64,000 nt of DNA from Phoronis australis (taxonomy: Eukaryota > Phoronida > Phoronidae). The position numbers and the translations under genes were made by a program. The stretch is from positions 22,377 through 86,376 of the forward strand of contig NMRA01000588.1 of the NCBI GenBank assembly GCA_002633005.1. Direction: 5' to 3'. Below are positions 25,753-38,302 of this stretch, in pieces. Every line of letters begins with the position of its first letter. Positions within the stretch are counted from its first letter, which is position 1. Under the pieces are notes generated by a model. The model was not told the origin of the DNA and did not search any database. It was given only the letters and a program-made list of their open reading frames with translations.

Positions 25753-26214
25753 TTAATCCTCTGCCTCCTCCTCACTTTCTTCTAGTGTTGGCATGAGCGG
25801 ACTGCGCGGTATGGAGGGGCTTCGCGTCCCACACACGCTCACGTCGTATTCGCTCACGTAGTCCATCGAGCAACTGAACGCTCGTAACCAGTCACCGAGT
25901 TCACTCGCGTTATTCACGCAAAATGTCGTACTCTCAGCATCACAATTTTGTGAGACAACTCGAAAACTGTTGTCGGATTTTTTCTCCACTGTGCAATGTT
26001 TCAAGTTCGTGTAACCACATGGACGAGAAAATTTTCTGTCCTGGTAAAACACAGCGTAGTGTCCAAACGTACTTGAATAAATTTTAACAAGCACGGGCAT
26101 TTTCCTCTTATTTGCCATGATACATAAAGAGCCTTGTTTGATTTCTGGTCCATGGCTCTCTTTATCAAGTAAAATATGCGCGGGCATCTTGTCTGTGATC
26201 ATTTGTCCCACCAT
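25753..26214 (-). CDS. Single-exon small protein with a PH-like domain
   Basis: A 153-residue ORF from the first in-frame ATG (26212-26214, good context GTTATGG) to TAA at 25753. Residues about 24-116 follow the PH pattern: an opening K-x-GSL strand, a lysine-rich KRK turn, alternating hydrophobic strands (VLVKIY, YAVFYQD), a GYTNLKHCTVE strand, SFRVV, then a closing helix with the hallmark tryptophan (ASELGDWLRAF, W109). A serine/proline segment (SPSIPRSPLMP) and an acidic tail (EESEEEAED) follow. PH-like folds usually bind phosphoinositides or protein partners at membranes. The open frame continues upstream to 26340 without an ATG, and no good acceptor is visible, so a longer product with an unseen first exon cannot be excluded. 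TATA, CCAAT and an AU-rich 3' element suggest an inducible, short-lived transcript. The family is not identified. Confidence 0.7.
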   Translation of the reverse strand: MVGQMITDKMPAHILLDKESHGPEIKQGSLCIMANKRKMPVLVKIYSSTFGHYAVFYQDRKFSRPCGYTNLKHCTVEKKSDNSFRVVSQNCDAESTTFCVNNASELGDWLRAFSCSMDYVSEYDVSVCGTRSPSIPRSPLMPTLEESEEEAED

Positions 26215-26381
26215 AACGAGATTTTCAACTTCCAGCTTGCAACTTCTCTTTACTTCAGCGATGAATTTTGTATTTTCGTTATCAACTCGACAACAAACTT
26301 CAATTTGCAAACACGTGTATACGATATGACCACCACTTGATTACGGTCTCACAAGGTCTAGCCTATATTTACATGCGCTGA

Positions 26382-26389
26382 TATTTATA
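26382..26389 (-). promoter_or_regulatory. TATA box of the PH-like gene
   Basis: The minus strand reads TATAAATA about 170 nt upstream of the ATG, which predicts a start site near 26355 and a 5' UTR of about 140 nt. Confidence 0.5.
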
Positions 26390-26419
26390 CAGGCTGTGAT
26401 TGCTCAGACGGTTCATCAG

Positions 26420-26424
26420 CCAAT
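26420..26424 (+). promoter_or_regulatory. CCAAT box of the PH-like gene
   Basis: CCAAT (within AGCCAATCAG) lies about 65 nt upstream of the predicted start site, in reverse orientation to the gene. This is a usual position for an NF-Y site, which works in either orientation. Confidence 0.4.
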
Positions 26425-29400
26425 CAGATCGCATGCTGCTGGTAACCTCTTGAGTAGAGTTCATGACTCAGCGTGTGTATTGTGGAGTGATTGAGCCGAT
26501 GTTGTTTTGCACTCGCCATAATAATCATTGATAAGGGACTTACGAAAGCTGAAAGTATGCCCCAGGGGACTCGCAGACAAACACCTTTTTCACAGCTGTT
26601 GATAAATTATTATATTAAAGACTGTTTAAAGCACCGAGTGGTCTGAATGCATGCAAGGTTTCCAGGAACAAACTAGTAGGTCAATGATTCCATCATGCTC
26701 TCGTCCGCCAGGTGTGTCACAGGTGAACTTCATGATGTGTACTCAGCAAAAATACTTGTAGTTCAATTAGATGGAAATGCTTGCTTTTCATGAATTTCCA
26801 CATATCAATTATATTTTGACACGTCAAATACCGTCGGCTGTCACGTTTTATTCCACAAGATGCTATCGATCTGCCTTATATAACAAAAACTAATGACTAA
26901 ATATCTTTACCATTATACAGTTGGTCTCAAATTGTTCCTTTCGAAAGAAATGGCAGTTCATTATTGCTGAGGCGAGACTCAACAGTTCGCGGAGCATTGT
27001 CTCAAGGTATTTCGAAATGCGACTTCTTTGCAAGCCTCGAAACCACGTGGTCGTTGACTAATAAATAAAAAATAACGCGTGTTTACAGCCTTCACAAAAA
27101 CAAAATTCGTTGTTTTGATAAAGTTTGATAAAGTAAATCAGCTAGAACTGAGATGAAATCATGAGCAAAGTACTACATGTAATTAAACTGGCGTTTTTAT
27201 ATCGATATCCCGGAGCGGCTTGTGCACTGATACTATCTTACACAGTTTTATCGCACGGATGATCTTAACTCATGCAAAAGTATAATAATTACAAAATAAC
27301 GCCCATTTACAGTTATTGGACAATTGTCTCAGTTGAGTACTTAGACAACTGGGTGACAGATCGGATGAATAGACATGAATAGAAGGCAGGCGGTGGTATT
27401 GTCTCACTTGTCTCTGCACCCGTTTGCCAAGTATTACAACAAAGCATTTGGAAGAGGACACTAACGAGTTGCTACGCAATTAAAAATCAAGGCATACCTG
27501 CAACAGTTTCGAGTCGCTAATCAGTAACAAAAAGAAACAAAATCCTGGTCGTTGAGACACTAGATGGATAAAAAGGTGTAGATGTATCGCAGATTTCAGC
27601 TGTCCAAGAGTGAGGTGATGAGTTTTTGACACACAGTCTGAAGTGGAATAAAAGCTTTGTTTGCAAATTGACTGAGGCAAATAAGTCGTATTAAGTATGA
27701 AAATGACTTTATCATAAATCCTAATAACAATCACCTAAAACGACTGTACTTGTCACGTGTGGGTAAAGGATAGCGGAGGAGACGAAGGGGGGAGGGACGT
27801 TGGAGGGGGGGGGGAGAGGGGGTCAAATGTAGTGGCAATGATAAATGTGGTGGGTGGTGACCAATAGAAGTGAATTGGTATTATCTATTGTATTAGAAGC
27901 GTACTCATTAGTATACGAGACCATTGTGATGTTGTTGAGAAGCAGGGTGTTTAATTAACTTCAGCGCCGACAGAATCCACTGATTTAGGCCTAATAATAG
28001 ACTCTATTCTAGAAAAAAAAACCTAGTTTAATTAGTTGGCAGGTGATCAAGGACATGGGTTAGGTAGACTAGTCACATGACAAAAGGGATGAATATTTAA
28101 GTCTTCAGCTGCCTAATGACATTCAACAAGGGGAAATACCAACCAGGAAACAGTATTTAATGCAATAGTTCGTTCTTTTGACTGAGTTTTTAGTCAGCGT
28201 TATTATACTTAAATCCCTCATGCAACTCTTGTTTACGATGTCAAAATTGCAATTTCAAACCAGAATAAATCAAATTTCTGGAGGCAAATCAACCTGCAAA
28301 AAGCAATCAACGAACTCCATTTAGTCCACGGTAGTAAACGTGTGAAATTAAAAAACACTCCGTATCAAAAACTTTTAAGATTGTCACTTCAGACGCTTTC
28401 ATCGGTGGCGCCAGACATTTTTAAATAGATTTTCTGCGAATTCGCCTGAGCATGTTTACAAATTTGCTGCGACCATCATCAAACAATCAATTTTCCTAAT
28501 TAAACTCAATCAGCCATGTCAGACGCAATGATTACAGTATGTATAACGAACTACCATGGAACTTATATGAATCACGATGTGTATTTTGTGTTACTCTGAC
28601 GTCACGGTCGTAGGGGCTGAAGTAGTTTCTTCAAACAAAATCAGATCGCGGTACTGATTGACGAATTACCTACTACGTCATAGATAAACCGGTTGAAGAG
28701 GGTGTAGGGCCTCATATGTTTAATCTTACGGTAATTTATGATCTATTAGGCGTATAAAATAAGCGACACGTTTGCATAGACGCAGATGATCAGTAAAGAC
28801 TGACGTTTCTGGCGTTTTCATTGAATTGAAAAACTCGTGATACCGGCACCAGAGTTCATTAGTTTCCAACCAAAATGTTTTTGAAAGAACAGTGAACGGC
28901 TTGCCGGCGGCGTTTTTTTGGTCGCGACCGTAGGGAGGGTGCCAAATAGGTAAATTCGAAATCCGCATATGACTTTTGATATGCACACTGATATCATTAC
29001 AACGGAAAACTATGATTGATATGTGCATGTCTTAGCTATTTTGCATGTCAATACAGAGCGGGCCGTCACGTGTTACACTAGTAGTAATGATATCGAACAT
29101 TCGGCAAGAGGCGTCAGAGATAGTTTTAAAAAACATGCAGTGTTTCAACGTTTGCACGGTTTCAGATACGTCCGTGTTTTGGTGTATACTTGCACGGTGC
29201 ACCCCTTGACAATCCAGGCCCGCTGATCTGCCGGGATGGAAACCTCGCAGTGCAAAATGACCAAACAACCAACCTTGGTGGTATTCAACTGCTAACGTCT
29301 ACTGGCAACTGTGCTAATTGATTAATCTATTTGCTTCAGAAGTTTGAGTTGCTTTATGTTGGCCGAGAAAGCGAATAATAATTGGAGCTCTATGCAACTG

Positions 29401-31917
29401 GACAATATTGTACATTCTTATAAATAATTATCTGGTCTGAGGACTCAGCAAAATATCTAGCATAAAACTGCACGGAAGAAGACCCGATATATATTTCTGG
29501 AGGTGGGCGAACGAAGAATTTTGTTAAACTTGACATTAATCTACCATTCCGTGAGATCGGTGAGCTTAATTTTTAAGTACAAATGTTTTGGAAACTGGGG
29601 CACCCATGACAAAGCAACGCTAATAAAGTTGTAACCAACTTTCTGTTGAATATCATAGACTCTGTTACACTTTCTAAAATTTGCGTGCCTAGCGCTGATC
29701 GTGAGACAAATATCGCAATTTTTTACTTACCACCCTTAACACTTTTGGTATAATATATCGTTATGTCTGTCCATCATGCTAATTATAAATATGGACACTC
29801 TGCACCGGTGCACCACCCCCTGCCGGTGCACGTACGTCGCTCGTGCACACAATGGCTTGTTTACGTGTTGGAAGACGAACCCATAAAGGACGCAACAAGC
29901 GTTATACAATCAATTAGCACAGAGTACTGCGCTACCCGCACTTAAATCACTGACTCATTTGTTTTCGGCGAAACTTGCAGGCACGTCAAGGTTTGGATAC
30001 GCTGCCAACTTGTGCTTTTAATTGAGGTTTCAACAGACAAGCACGCACATATGTGTACTTTAAAAGTATTAATTAACACTGGTCTGCTCTAATAATGGGG
30101 GGTTTACGCCATAGAAGAAGTTCGCTGGACGTGTAGTTCACAAGCATGACGCTTTCACGACTAGTTTCCCTACTAAAGGTTGCCTTTTCTGACTCAGTTC
30201 CGTACAAAAGTGTGCCTTTCCCATTTAAGTCCCTAAATTTTTTTACTTTGAGGGGACAGCAACTCCACAAAAGATTCCTTTTCACTACACACATTTGGGA
30301 AGGATTTTTGAAAACATGTATTTTTAACACCAGGAAAAGATGTACTTCGTTTTGAAAACATCGCCTCTCTTGTTTCAGGCCTAATGTGGGGTAAAATTAT
30401 CCAACAATATCTGCGAAAGAGTTAGGTTTGTGGAATTTTATAGAAATTCGCTCTGTGTACTGTAAGAATTTTTTATCGATAAATATTGCACTGCAATAAC
30501 TACTGGATTGTCACGTGACTACCCAGGTCAACGAACGGTGTCCCGACAAGTATGAACTACATGTATTTCGCTCTCATTACAACCAGTAATGTCATTTCTT
30601 TGTCACCAAAGAACCTCTGCAAGGTGAGATGGCTACCATGCGATACTCTTGGATTTGCTCATCCAGGCAAATCTGACACACCTGCTTCACGTTGAACAAA
30701 GTTCGTCCCCACAATACCTCTGTCAGTAAGGATGCAGATATCATTGGTGACAGATAAATGCAGAGCAAAATTGCTAGAGTATTGGTGTCAGGGGAAAGAT
30801 AGGAGCGGATTCTCGATGATATAAGATCACGTTGAGGAAAAAATCTGTTGACGTGTATTGAAATCAAGTTTTGCAGAGAGCTTGCATTTATTCCTTGGCT
30901 TGAGACTGTGAGATAGCGCTTTCTCTTGCACCCAGTCTATGCAAATTTTAGTCAAGATAACCCATTTCTTCAAGAATTTACGTCATTTTTGCTGTTGTAA
31001 CGAAATTTCAAAACCTTTGTAGGCTATTTACTTAAATTTATCACCAACTATTGCATGTAAAAGATTAGGAATGTGTTTTTCATATATTTCTTTTGGAACT
31101 GTTTTGAAAGGTGCAGAGTAAATAAACGCTCACCTGATACAAACTGAGACCGCATAATATGTGGTGGGTTATTATGGACGAGCAGTAAACATGCATTCGC
31201 TTACCTTTTGATCAAAGTCTTGGCGATGAGGTGAAGACCGTTATGACAACATGCTTAATTAACCCCGTGATTAATCTTGTTAATTGAAGCACTTTATTTT
31301 TATTGTTACTGATGTCACTGGCCGAGGAATGAACCGAATGGATGTCGTGTTGTTTATCTTTAGTTTGAATGGCAGGTCTTCGACAGTTCAACTCTCACGA
31401 CTCTGTGCCTGCAGCTTTCCTACCTATCGCTTGAGGTTGTTAACAGGCGTTGATTATAACTGAAATATGAAGTCCTTTATTTGAAAATTTTAAAGTGTAA
31501 CAAATGTTATGGGGCACAACTACACTTATAAAAATATTTTTCTTGTTCATATGTCTGGTGACAGCGTTTTAAATCCGCCAAACGCACTTGTGTAACAACA
31601 TTGACGTTGTATAGGTAAAGATCATTGCAGTTAATATGACCTTATGTTGTGTTTGCTCTTCGTACCACCAACAACTGCTGTTGATCTAAAGATAACAAGC
31701 GGCTGATCAGGTAATCACCTCTACATTGTGTAGTGCTCATAAACAACATGACAGGCGATATCACCGTTCTTGTCGCGGGTTCAGTTCACGGTACTTCAAT
31801 GTCAAATCTGACACAAAACATGTTTATTATCTTTACTTGGGGACACTGATAAAATTGGTATTGACTACCGTTCACAAGTACATAACACGGGTGCCTTGTA
31901 AATGATTGTTTTCGCAG

Positions 31918-31994
31918 CCATGGCCATCAGCACCTTCATCACCGCTGAGTGGATGAACTTTCGCGTTAAAAGAACTCGGTGCATTTCATTTTAA
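31918..31994 (+). CDS. Weak candidate terminal exon (orphan)
   Basis: A pyrimidine-rich acceptor (ttgttttcgcag) ends at 31917. The frame from the ATG at 31920 reads 24 residues to TAA (31992-31994), and AATAAA follows at once (31998-32003). The stop-then-signal arrangement is suggestive, but no upstream exon was found and the peptide is not recognised. Confidence 0.15.
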
Positions 31995-32458
31995 CTGAAT
32001 AAAGCGGAAACTACGACCTTCTAGTACAGGTCGATATACAAGCTCATTGCATTAGCTCTTTGTAGGAATATCGGCAACAAACATTTACAGCCTGTTGTGA
32101 TACTTCTTGTGTACTTTTCAATACCCGTGAAAAATGCTATTTACTGATAATGACAGACATTTCCGTCTAGGCCAGCATTAAAACACCATACACTTTTGGG
32201 ATAAATTAGTCATACTTAAGTATTTAAAAACCCAAAGGCAGATTTAGGGTAGAGGGGAGTGGCCACCCTCCGTCCAAGATCAAAAAGTTGTAAAAAGGTG
32301 CAACAGTACTGTTTTAGAGCCTCCTCGAACACTGAGGTCGGGCCACTTCGTTATATGCTGGATCAGCAAGAACAAAAAAGTACTCTACCCTGTCAGGTTC
32401 GTCCGGTACTGTTGCATGCTGTGCAGAAACAAAGGAACCAACAAACAAGCCTGCAGTT

Positions 32459-32523
32459 AGTGGTGGATCTAGGATGTTGCAAGGGAGGACGGGCACAGTG
32501 TACACCCCTAAATCCGCCTATGC
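32459..32523. mobile_element. Short hAT-like remnant
   Basis: AGTGGTGGATCTAGGATG at the left and CCTAAATCCGCCTATG at the right are inverted versions of the ends of the 42170 element, here only about 65 bp apart. A related AGGCAGATTTAGGGTAG lies at about 32236 and may mark the outer end of a larger copy. Confidence 0.5.
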
Positions 32524-33511
32524 CAGTACAGGATATGGACCGTTCGTGACTTGGAGACAAGAAAGAACAGGGAGACGCTGTACGCTTCTGCTGTCGCACT
32601 TCAGACAGTAGCGTGCAGAAGGGGGGGGGGGGTGACGGCCCCNTGACGGCCCCAGGCATCCACTTCGGGGGCATCCAATCACTACGAATAAAGTTTTTGA
32701 AATTGTGGTTGATTTGTAGTTAAATTGAATAAAGTTTCTATTTCATGTTTCAATACTTGTATTTTTAATTTTCTTAGTACTAGAGTCCATGTAGCGAGAG
32801 GGGCATCCAATAAAAATATCGTGCCTGGCATCACCAAACCTCTGCGCGCTACCGATCTCAACTGCGTACCTGATATTTCCATACCACACGCAGTAATTAC
32901 ACGCGCCACCTATGAACTCTATCAACCGTGACCATACACGCATAAGGCAGAGCGATGCAAGTCATCACTACTCGTGCATGCCTTGTAAAGTTTAAGCGAT
33001 CAGTTGCTAACAACATTTTTAAGTTTCAACAAACACAATTTTCCAAAATTTCGTCATCGTGTTGTCAGTCAGTTGGCGATTTTATATCGTTGTGGAATAA
33101 GCAACAAGTAATTAAGTTCATGTTATTTTTGAAAGATAGTAAACATATTCATTTTAAAAAGCAAAATATACGATGGAAACCAATTTCCCAGCAAGAAATC
33201 GAAAACAAGAACACAATTAAATGATGTATGTTCGTAAAATCTCACGGCAATTCAGGAACTTGTTTTCTGCTCTGAGTGAACTTTTGACTGACCTACACAG
33301 GTTTCGTGTCACCAGCTCAGTGTGAGAGAGTGGGCTGCTGTATACTACATTGTACATACATACAAAAGTACAGAAAATACTCGTTGCAGTGCTTATCTGG
33401 TGTACTTGTTCACCCTTGAAAAACTCTATTCGACCAAACCAATGAGGTCGTGCCTATAGCAACGAAACGAGTGGTGGACTTGCAGTGAAATAATCGTCTC
33501 GGATAACTCTA

Positions 33512-33637
33512 TTCCTGCATAGTATGTTTCCGTAGGCCAGTGGGGCCAAGAAACTCCGACATAGTGTGTTTCAGTAGGCCAATTTGGTCTAGAAACTCCG
33601 GCATAGTGTGTTTCAGTAGGCCAGTGGGGACTAGAAA
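33512..33637. repeat. 42-bp unit in three tandem copies
   Basis: Each unit contains GCATAGT-TGTTTC or ACATAGTGTGTTTC, GTAGGCCA and (C/T)(C/T)AGAAACTC. The middle copy differs most (GGCCAATTTGGTC). Confidence 0.8.
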
Positions 33638-34103
33638 CTCGCTATCGTGAAAAGAGGTGCCAGTCGGCGCTGCAGGTAACCTATGGCGGTCACGAGAAAG
33701 GAGTCAGTTTGACTGGTCTATGGGAAAAAAGGAGTCGGGAAGTTCCGATATTTTCAAAGTCCCGATCCAGGGGAGGCTCTATTTTTGACGGGAAGATATG
33801 TCGGGAAAATAAAAAATACGCTTTTAGAATAAAAAAACACCAACCCTTGTAGTAATTAGCAGGACAGGGTACTCACTTTAAGGACTGAGCTATGAAAAAA
33901 GTGCCCCTTCCTAGAGGTTTGTTCTCGACCCGTAACTCTTACTTAAACAAAGGCGTTTGGGCTGCGGTCTTTAAACGGAATAATTATAAATAGAACATGA
34001 ACCCCTTTGATAATTTTGTTGTGAAATGTTACTATGTAGAATTGATTCCCGTTCAATTAAAGAAACCCTTTCTTATATAATTATATTGGAAAGGTACTTG
34101 TGG

Positions 34104-34298
34104 CGACATCCGAGTATTTTCGTAGTCTAGTAAAACTTCCCATTGGAGGTGAACGTTATCTGCGCTTCTGCAGATTTAAGTCATATGGGAAGCCATGTGT
34201 CTGTGATTGGCCGTGCGGCAGAAGTTCGCACATGCACAGACAACGTTCACCTCTGAGTGTCAATTTTACTAGGTTACGAAAATACCCGAGGTTTTCCG
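34104..34298. mobile_element. Foldback MITE, copy 1
   Basis: The two arms are inverted copies. CGAGTATTTTCGTAG-CTAG and GGTGAACGTTATCTG at the left mirror CTAG-TTACGAAAATACCCG and CAGACAACGTTCACC at the right. The core contains (C/G)TGCG-ACTTC motifs. The element is non-coding. The related copy is at 55981-56157. Confidence 0.7.
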
Positions 34299-37134
34299 AA
34301 AGCCATGTCATAGAGGGTCCCCTATCCGGATATAAAGAAGAAAAAACACCATTATCATTCAATTTTTGGGTGACATCCTTTTCCCGTCAGTGTAGGGGAT
34401 CTTTCCGCAGAAAATGAAACCCTCTTATTTGAGCCGCAGTCGTGGGAGTATCCCCCGGAGTCTCGGTGCATCACTTTGCCACACGCACAGTGCTGCAGAT
34501 GTTAGTTGCAAGCGCCTTTGCCACCTGGAAATTACCTCCGTGATGTACCTTTTCACACATAAAGGATTGGTTGCACTGACTACAAAGAAAGGTTATCGAA
34601 CTCGACTACAAGGGAGGAATCTTTGGATTGTTTAGTCCGCATAGCTCACGGTAATAATGTCATGTTTACATACTTTCACCCTTTAGGGTGATGGATGAAC
34701 GTGATGTAGTCAAAATGGAACCACTCAGGCATTTGGTGCAAAATAAGGGGAATACCAGAATTGTGCCAAATATCGACTGTTGAGTAAATAAAGCAAGTAC
34801 CGTTTTTTGTGCACTTATTCAAATCTAAAGCAGTTTTGTATCTGTGTTTTGCAAACTTGCCGATTCTATGAAAAACCCACACGTTGAGGGCAGTGTTGAC
34901 AGGCTTGCTAACATCAAGATAAGCTTCCGTCAACAAGTGTGAAGGAAATGAGTGCTAACAACTCAATCCTTATGAGGATATGAAAACAACAAGCGCAACA
35001 TCATGTCATCAGTGTTCATTGTAGTTTTGTCAATCTGTAAGTACACCGATATGCTCCTGGCGACGTTGTGACAAGCTAATTACGTACAGTACGCACTATT
35101 GTTACCATGGCTACAAGTACACATTCCGTTCAATTTTTAAAGCGGATATACACCAGTCTTTCACAAAAAGTAATTTTTGATTTGGAACAGTAACCCGCGT
35201 TAAGAAAATTGTCTCCGACTATTCCTTCAACACAGGCTGATATGATGCCTGCGTTTTGAAAATACCAACAGTTGGTTATGGTTGAGATCAGACTCTACAA
35301 GTTGTCTTGTCGTGGCGTTTTGTTTATATCGCCGAGCATGGTCTGGAGGAAAGACCAAATATTTCTTCTCATCTCAAGTGACTGATATCAATCTTAGTAG
35401 TAAGTAGGTTGTGGAGGTGAGGCAAATACCTGAGCAAATAATTTTTATAAAAGGATATGGTGACTGCATTTGTTTTTTTTTATTAGTATCAGCACAGATT
35501 CTCCATGTTTCTGCACAGATTCTCCATGTTTCTGCTCTTAAAAGGGACACCAGCGGCTTTACGGCTTTGTTAGATGGGGGTAAGCTCCTTGAAGTTATTA
35601 GGAGTTGGAGCTGTAAAACTATAAAATCCGCCGTGTATTTCAATTTTACAACAAATCTTTAATCCTCGTCGTAGCCTGTAAGACATACTCTGGAATCATT
35701 CAAAGCCCATGACTTCACCAGTTAAATACGCCTAAAATACTTTGCTGGGATTTTTATAGTGGACTTCAGTTCCGCCAACAGAGCGTTACATTGCGACCCT
35801 GGCATGCACGGAGATTACATGTTCGATTACGCGTCTGGTCTCTGAAAATCACTTTTTTCTCGCCGATAATGTACCTTTAAATTATTTCCTCCACTACCCA
35901 TGAGATGAGTTCTTGCACTCTGTATTTGATAAAACAACATGTATGCAACGTTACCAGGCCATTGGCATTTTGTGAATGTTGCTGCATAATTATCTTACTG
36001 TGAATGTTGGGTTGAACAAAAACATTCCAAATGTCAATAAAACACACAGCCAAGTGATTTTCGTTCACTAGAGTATGCGCGGCCTGTGAATAAATCCGGT
36101 CAACGACTGCTCAATTATTTGAATGTGCTTATTCGTAATCCTGTTTGGGTGTCAATAATGCGATTAACGAGAAGGCCCTGTCCCAACAACAGCGTTCTCA
36201 AAACGTACGACTGCGAGCTCGCCACACGAAGCAGTCAAGTGTGGTCGAAATGCCTCGAATGAGACGACGTGCAAGGAGTTCTTAAACAGACTGTACATTG
36301 CGAGAGGAAAACGACGTCAGAAAGAATGCCTGGTGTTGGCCTCTGACCTGTCTTGCGCTTACCGACTAAAAAATTGCCCGCCTTTATTAATATGAGCTTA
36401 GTATTTTTTGTTTTGAATATTTGCTCAAAAGCACGTAAGCAGAATAAGCGAGTTTTGAAACGTCTCGCCAAGTGATGAGATCGGAATGGAAAAAACGCTT
36501 GTCTCAGGAGGATATTTTTTCAAAAAGTGAGCAACTAAAAATACCGGACAATCGACTCAATTTTCAAAACAAACACACAGAACAGAACCAATTACACGTT
36601 TTTTGGCGTAATCATGACCGCACAACGTCCCAATCAAAACCAGCAAAGGCGAAGCAAGTGAACCATCAGTTAGTATTTGTGAACATCGTCTCGTTTCTGC
36701 AATTGTTCATCCGCTGGTCTGTATTATAGTATATTTATCCTATTCCGCATAACTATAATATTTAGACGCGGTAAACCTGTCGTACGGTAATTGGTTGACC
36801 AAGTACCGGCGTCAGTCCCCACCCATCTTTGACCAGCAACTGAACCCATTCCTCGGATGCTATATGGGGAACAAGACTGTTATATAAAGCTATACTAGGT
36901 ATACATTTTGGCGCGTGTTTACTCTAATAAAGAAATTATCGACTGTGGGTTAGGAAAACTAAAAATTAAATTTACATTTTTTGCCCCCCAGCTACTGAGC
37001 GTAAAACAATATGGGTGACTCACATGACTTTTTGCAATCTGACAAAATGATTACTTTTTCATCCATAAACACAAATTAATTTTTAACAAAATGAGTGCAC
37101 CCTGCCATGAAAATTGGGAAATTAACCATGTTAC

Positions 37135-37207
37135 CGACCCACGTACCCATCTGAGATGAGTGATGGCCGGACTCCCACATACCCATCTCAGATAAGTGAT
37201 GGCCGGA
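37135..37207. repeat. 39-bp doublet
   Basis: Two adjacent copies of ACCCATCT-AGAT-AGTGATG followed by GCCGGAC. It creates a short repeated peptide in a spurious minus-strand frame. Confidence 0.6.
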
Positions 37208-38117
37208 CAATGGGAAACAAACGATACTTTAAGGATGGCCTGTTCAAGTGAATGTAACGGAGCTGTTGTGATTTGAAATCCGGTGAAGTCAATGTAAATC
37301 ATTTTTATTCGCTCTCATTACAGGGGGTGTCATGATGAATTTTTCCGCACAAAGAACAAAGCATCAACATGCACTTCATTGCTACTTGAAAACAACTGTT
37401 TTAGCAGGATACTTCTGTATTGACAATTGGCTTCGCCCTATGTTGGTTTTAGCCTTTACGAAGACGCAACAACGTTTTAGACTAACAAGCGTTAGAACTT
37501 ACCAAATGAAATCAAGTCTACAAAAGCTCAGGTTTGACATGAAACTGTTGCCTTCACTGTTCAAACGTATAGTGACTTTTAATTAGAAAGCCAATACGAT
37601 CGCCAAACTGACTGTATTTTCGGCTTCCACGAAGCCGACTGCGCACTGGAAGCTGTGGGAACGAGGTTGGTACGTGTACATGTATATACTGATAGAGTCC
37701 ACATCAACATGTGAAATTTATATCGAGTGAAGTATTTGTGCATTTGAGAGATGCCAGAAATACAACTGAGACAGTCTAATGAAATTTATCACACGAGAAC
37801 AGAATTGATCAAAAGATTTCAACGCACATGACAGATATTGAATATGAACTAGCTTTCACCCGACTCTGCAGATGTGTGCTTATTTTAGAACATCAGACAA
37901 GAGTGAAACAATTAATTATTTATTTACAATTGCACAGAGGCGATTGATGTTTATAGGCAATTCTGTTTTGTATGATAGGAATTCTTTGAATAGTTATAAA
38001 AACAACGAAAACTGAGTGTCCCAGTTTATTAATTTTGTACTGCGTGTTCATCGTAGCTTGCGTTCATTAGATATCTGTAGTATTTGTGGTTATTTTCATA
38101 AAAACCATTTAATAACT

Positions 38118-38167
38118 TTTCTTCCTTAAGAATTAGTTATTAAAACAACTTATTCTTAAGGAAGAAA
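38118..38167. repeat. 21-bp near-perfect palindrome, 8-nt loop
   Basis: TTTCTTCCTTAAGAATTAGT(T) at 38118-38138 is mirrored at 38147-38167 with one mismatch. The structure lies 8 bp from the 3' end of the tRNA-like sequence at 38176. Confidence 0.85.
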
Positions 38168-38175
38168 TATATGAT

Positions 38176-38245
38176 ACAATGGCCGGAAATCAAACCCGGG
38201 CCTCCAGCGTGACGGGCGAGAATTCTACCACTGAACCACCACCAT
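38176..38245 (-). pseudogene. tRNA-Gly-like pseudogene with GTC in the anticodon position
   Basis: The minus strand reads TGGTTCAGTGGTAGAATTCT (intact A box region), then an anticodon stem-loop CTCGC-CCGTCAC-GCTGG, then GGAGGCCCGGGTTTGATTTC. The body matches tRNA-Gly (GCC) closely, but the anticodon position holds GTC (Asp), the T loop has TTTGATTTC where TTCGATTCC is expected, and the acceptor stem (ATGGTGG with CCATTGT) needs three G-U pairs. It is most likely a decayed tRNA gene or a tRNA-derived repeat rather than a working tRNA. Confidence 0.65.
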
Positions 38246-38302
38246 CTGAGTGCCAACCAAAAATTCACTTTGTCATTAAACATCCACATTCTTCCAGACA
38301 AT

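Larger units (their letters stand above)
26430..38117. other. Long gene-poor stretch
   Basis: No multi-exon gene could be recognised on either strand. It contains a G-rich tract at 27780-27825, TGACGTCA at 28597, an hAT-like fragment (32459-32523), a 42-bp triplicate (33512-33637), a foldback element (34104-34298), a 23-bp doublet (35490-35535) and a 39-bp doublet (37135-37207). A weak terminal-exon candidate at 31918-31994 is listed separately. Confidence 0.5.

Noticed and set aside
26214-26310. Longer 185-residue version of the PH-like protein starting at 26310
   Set aside because: The codon at 26308-26310 is TTG. The first in-frame ATG is at 26212-26214, so the shorter form is preferred.
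34100-34417. 105-residue plus-strand ORF
   Set aside because: It lies mostly inside the foldback MITE and reads through both arms.
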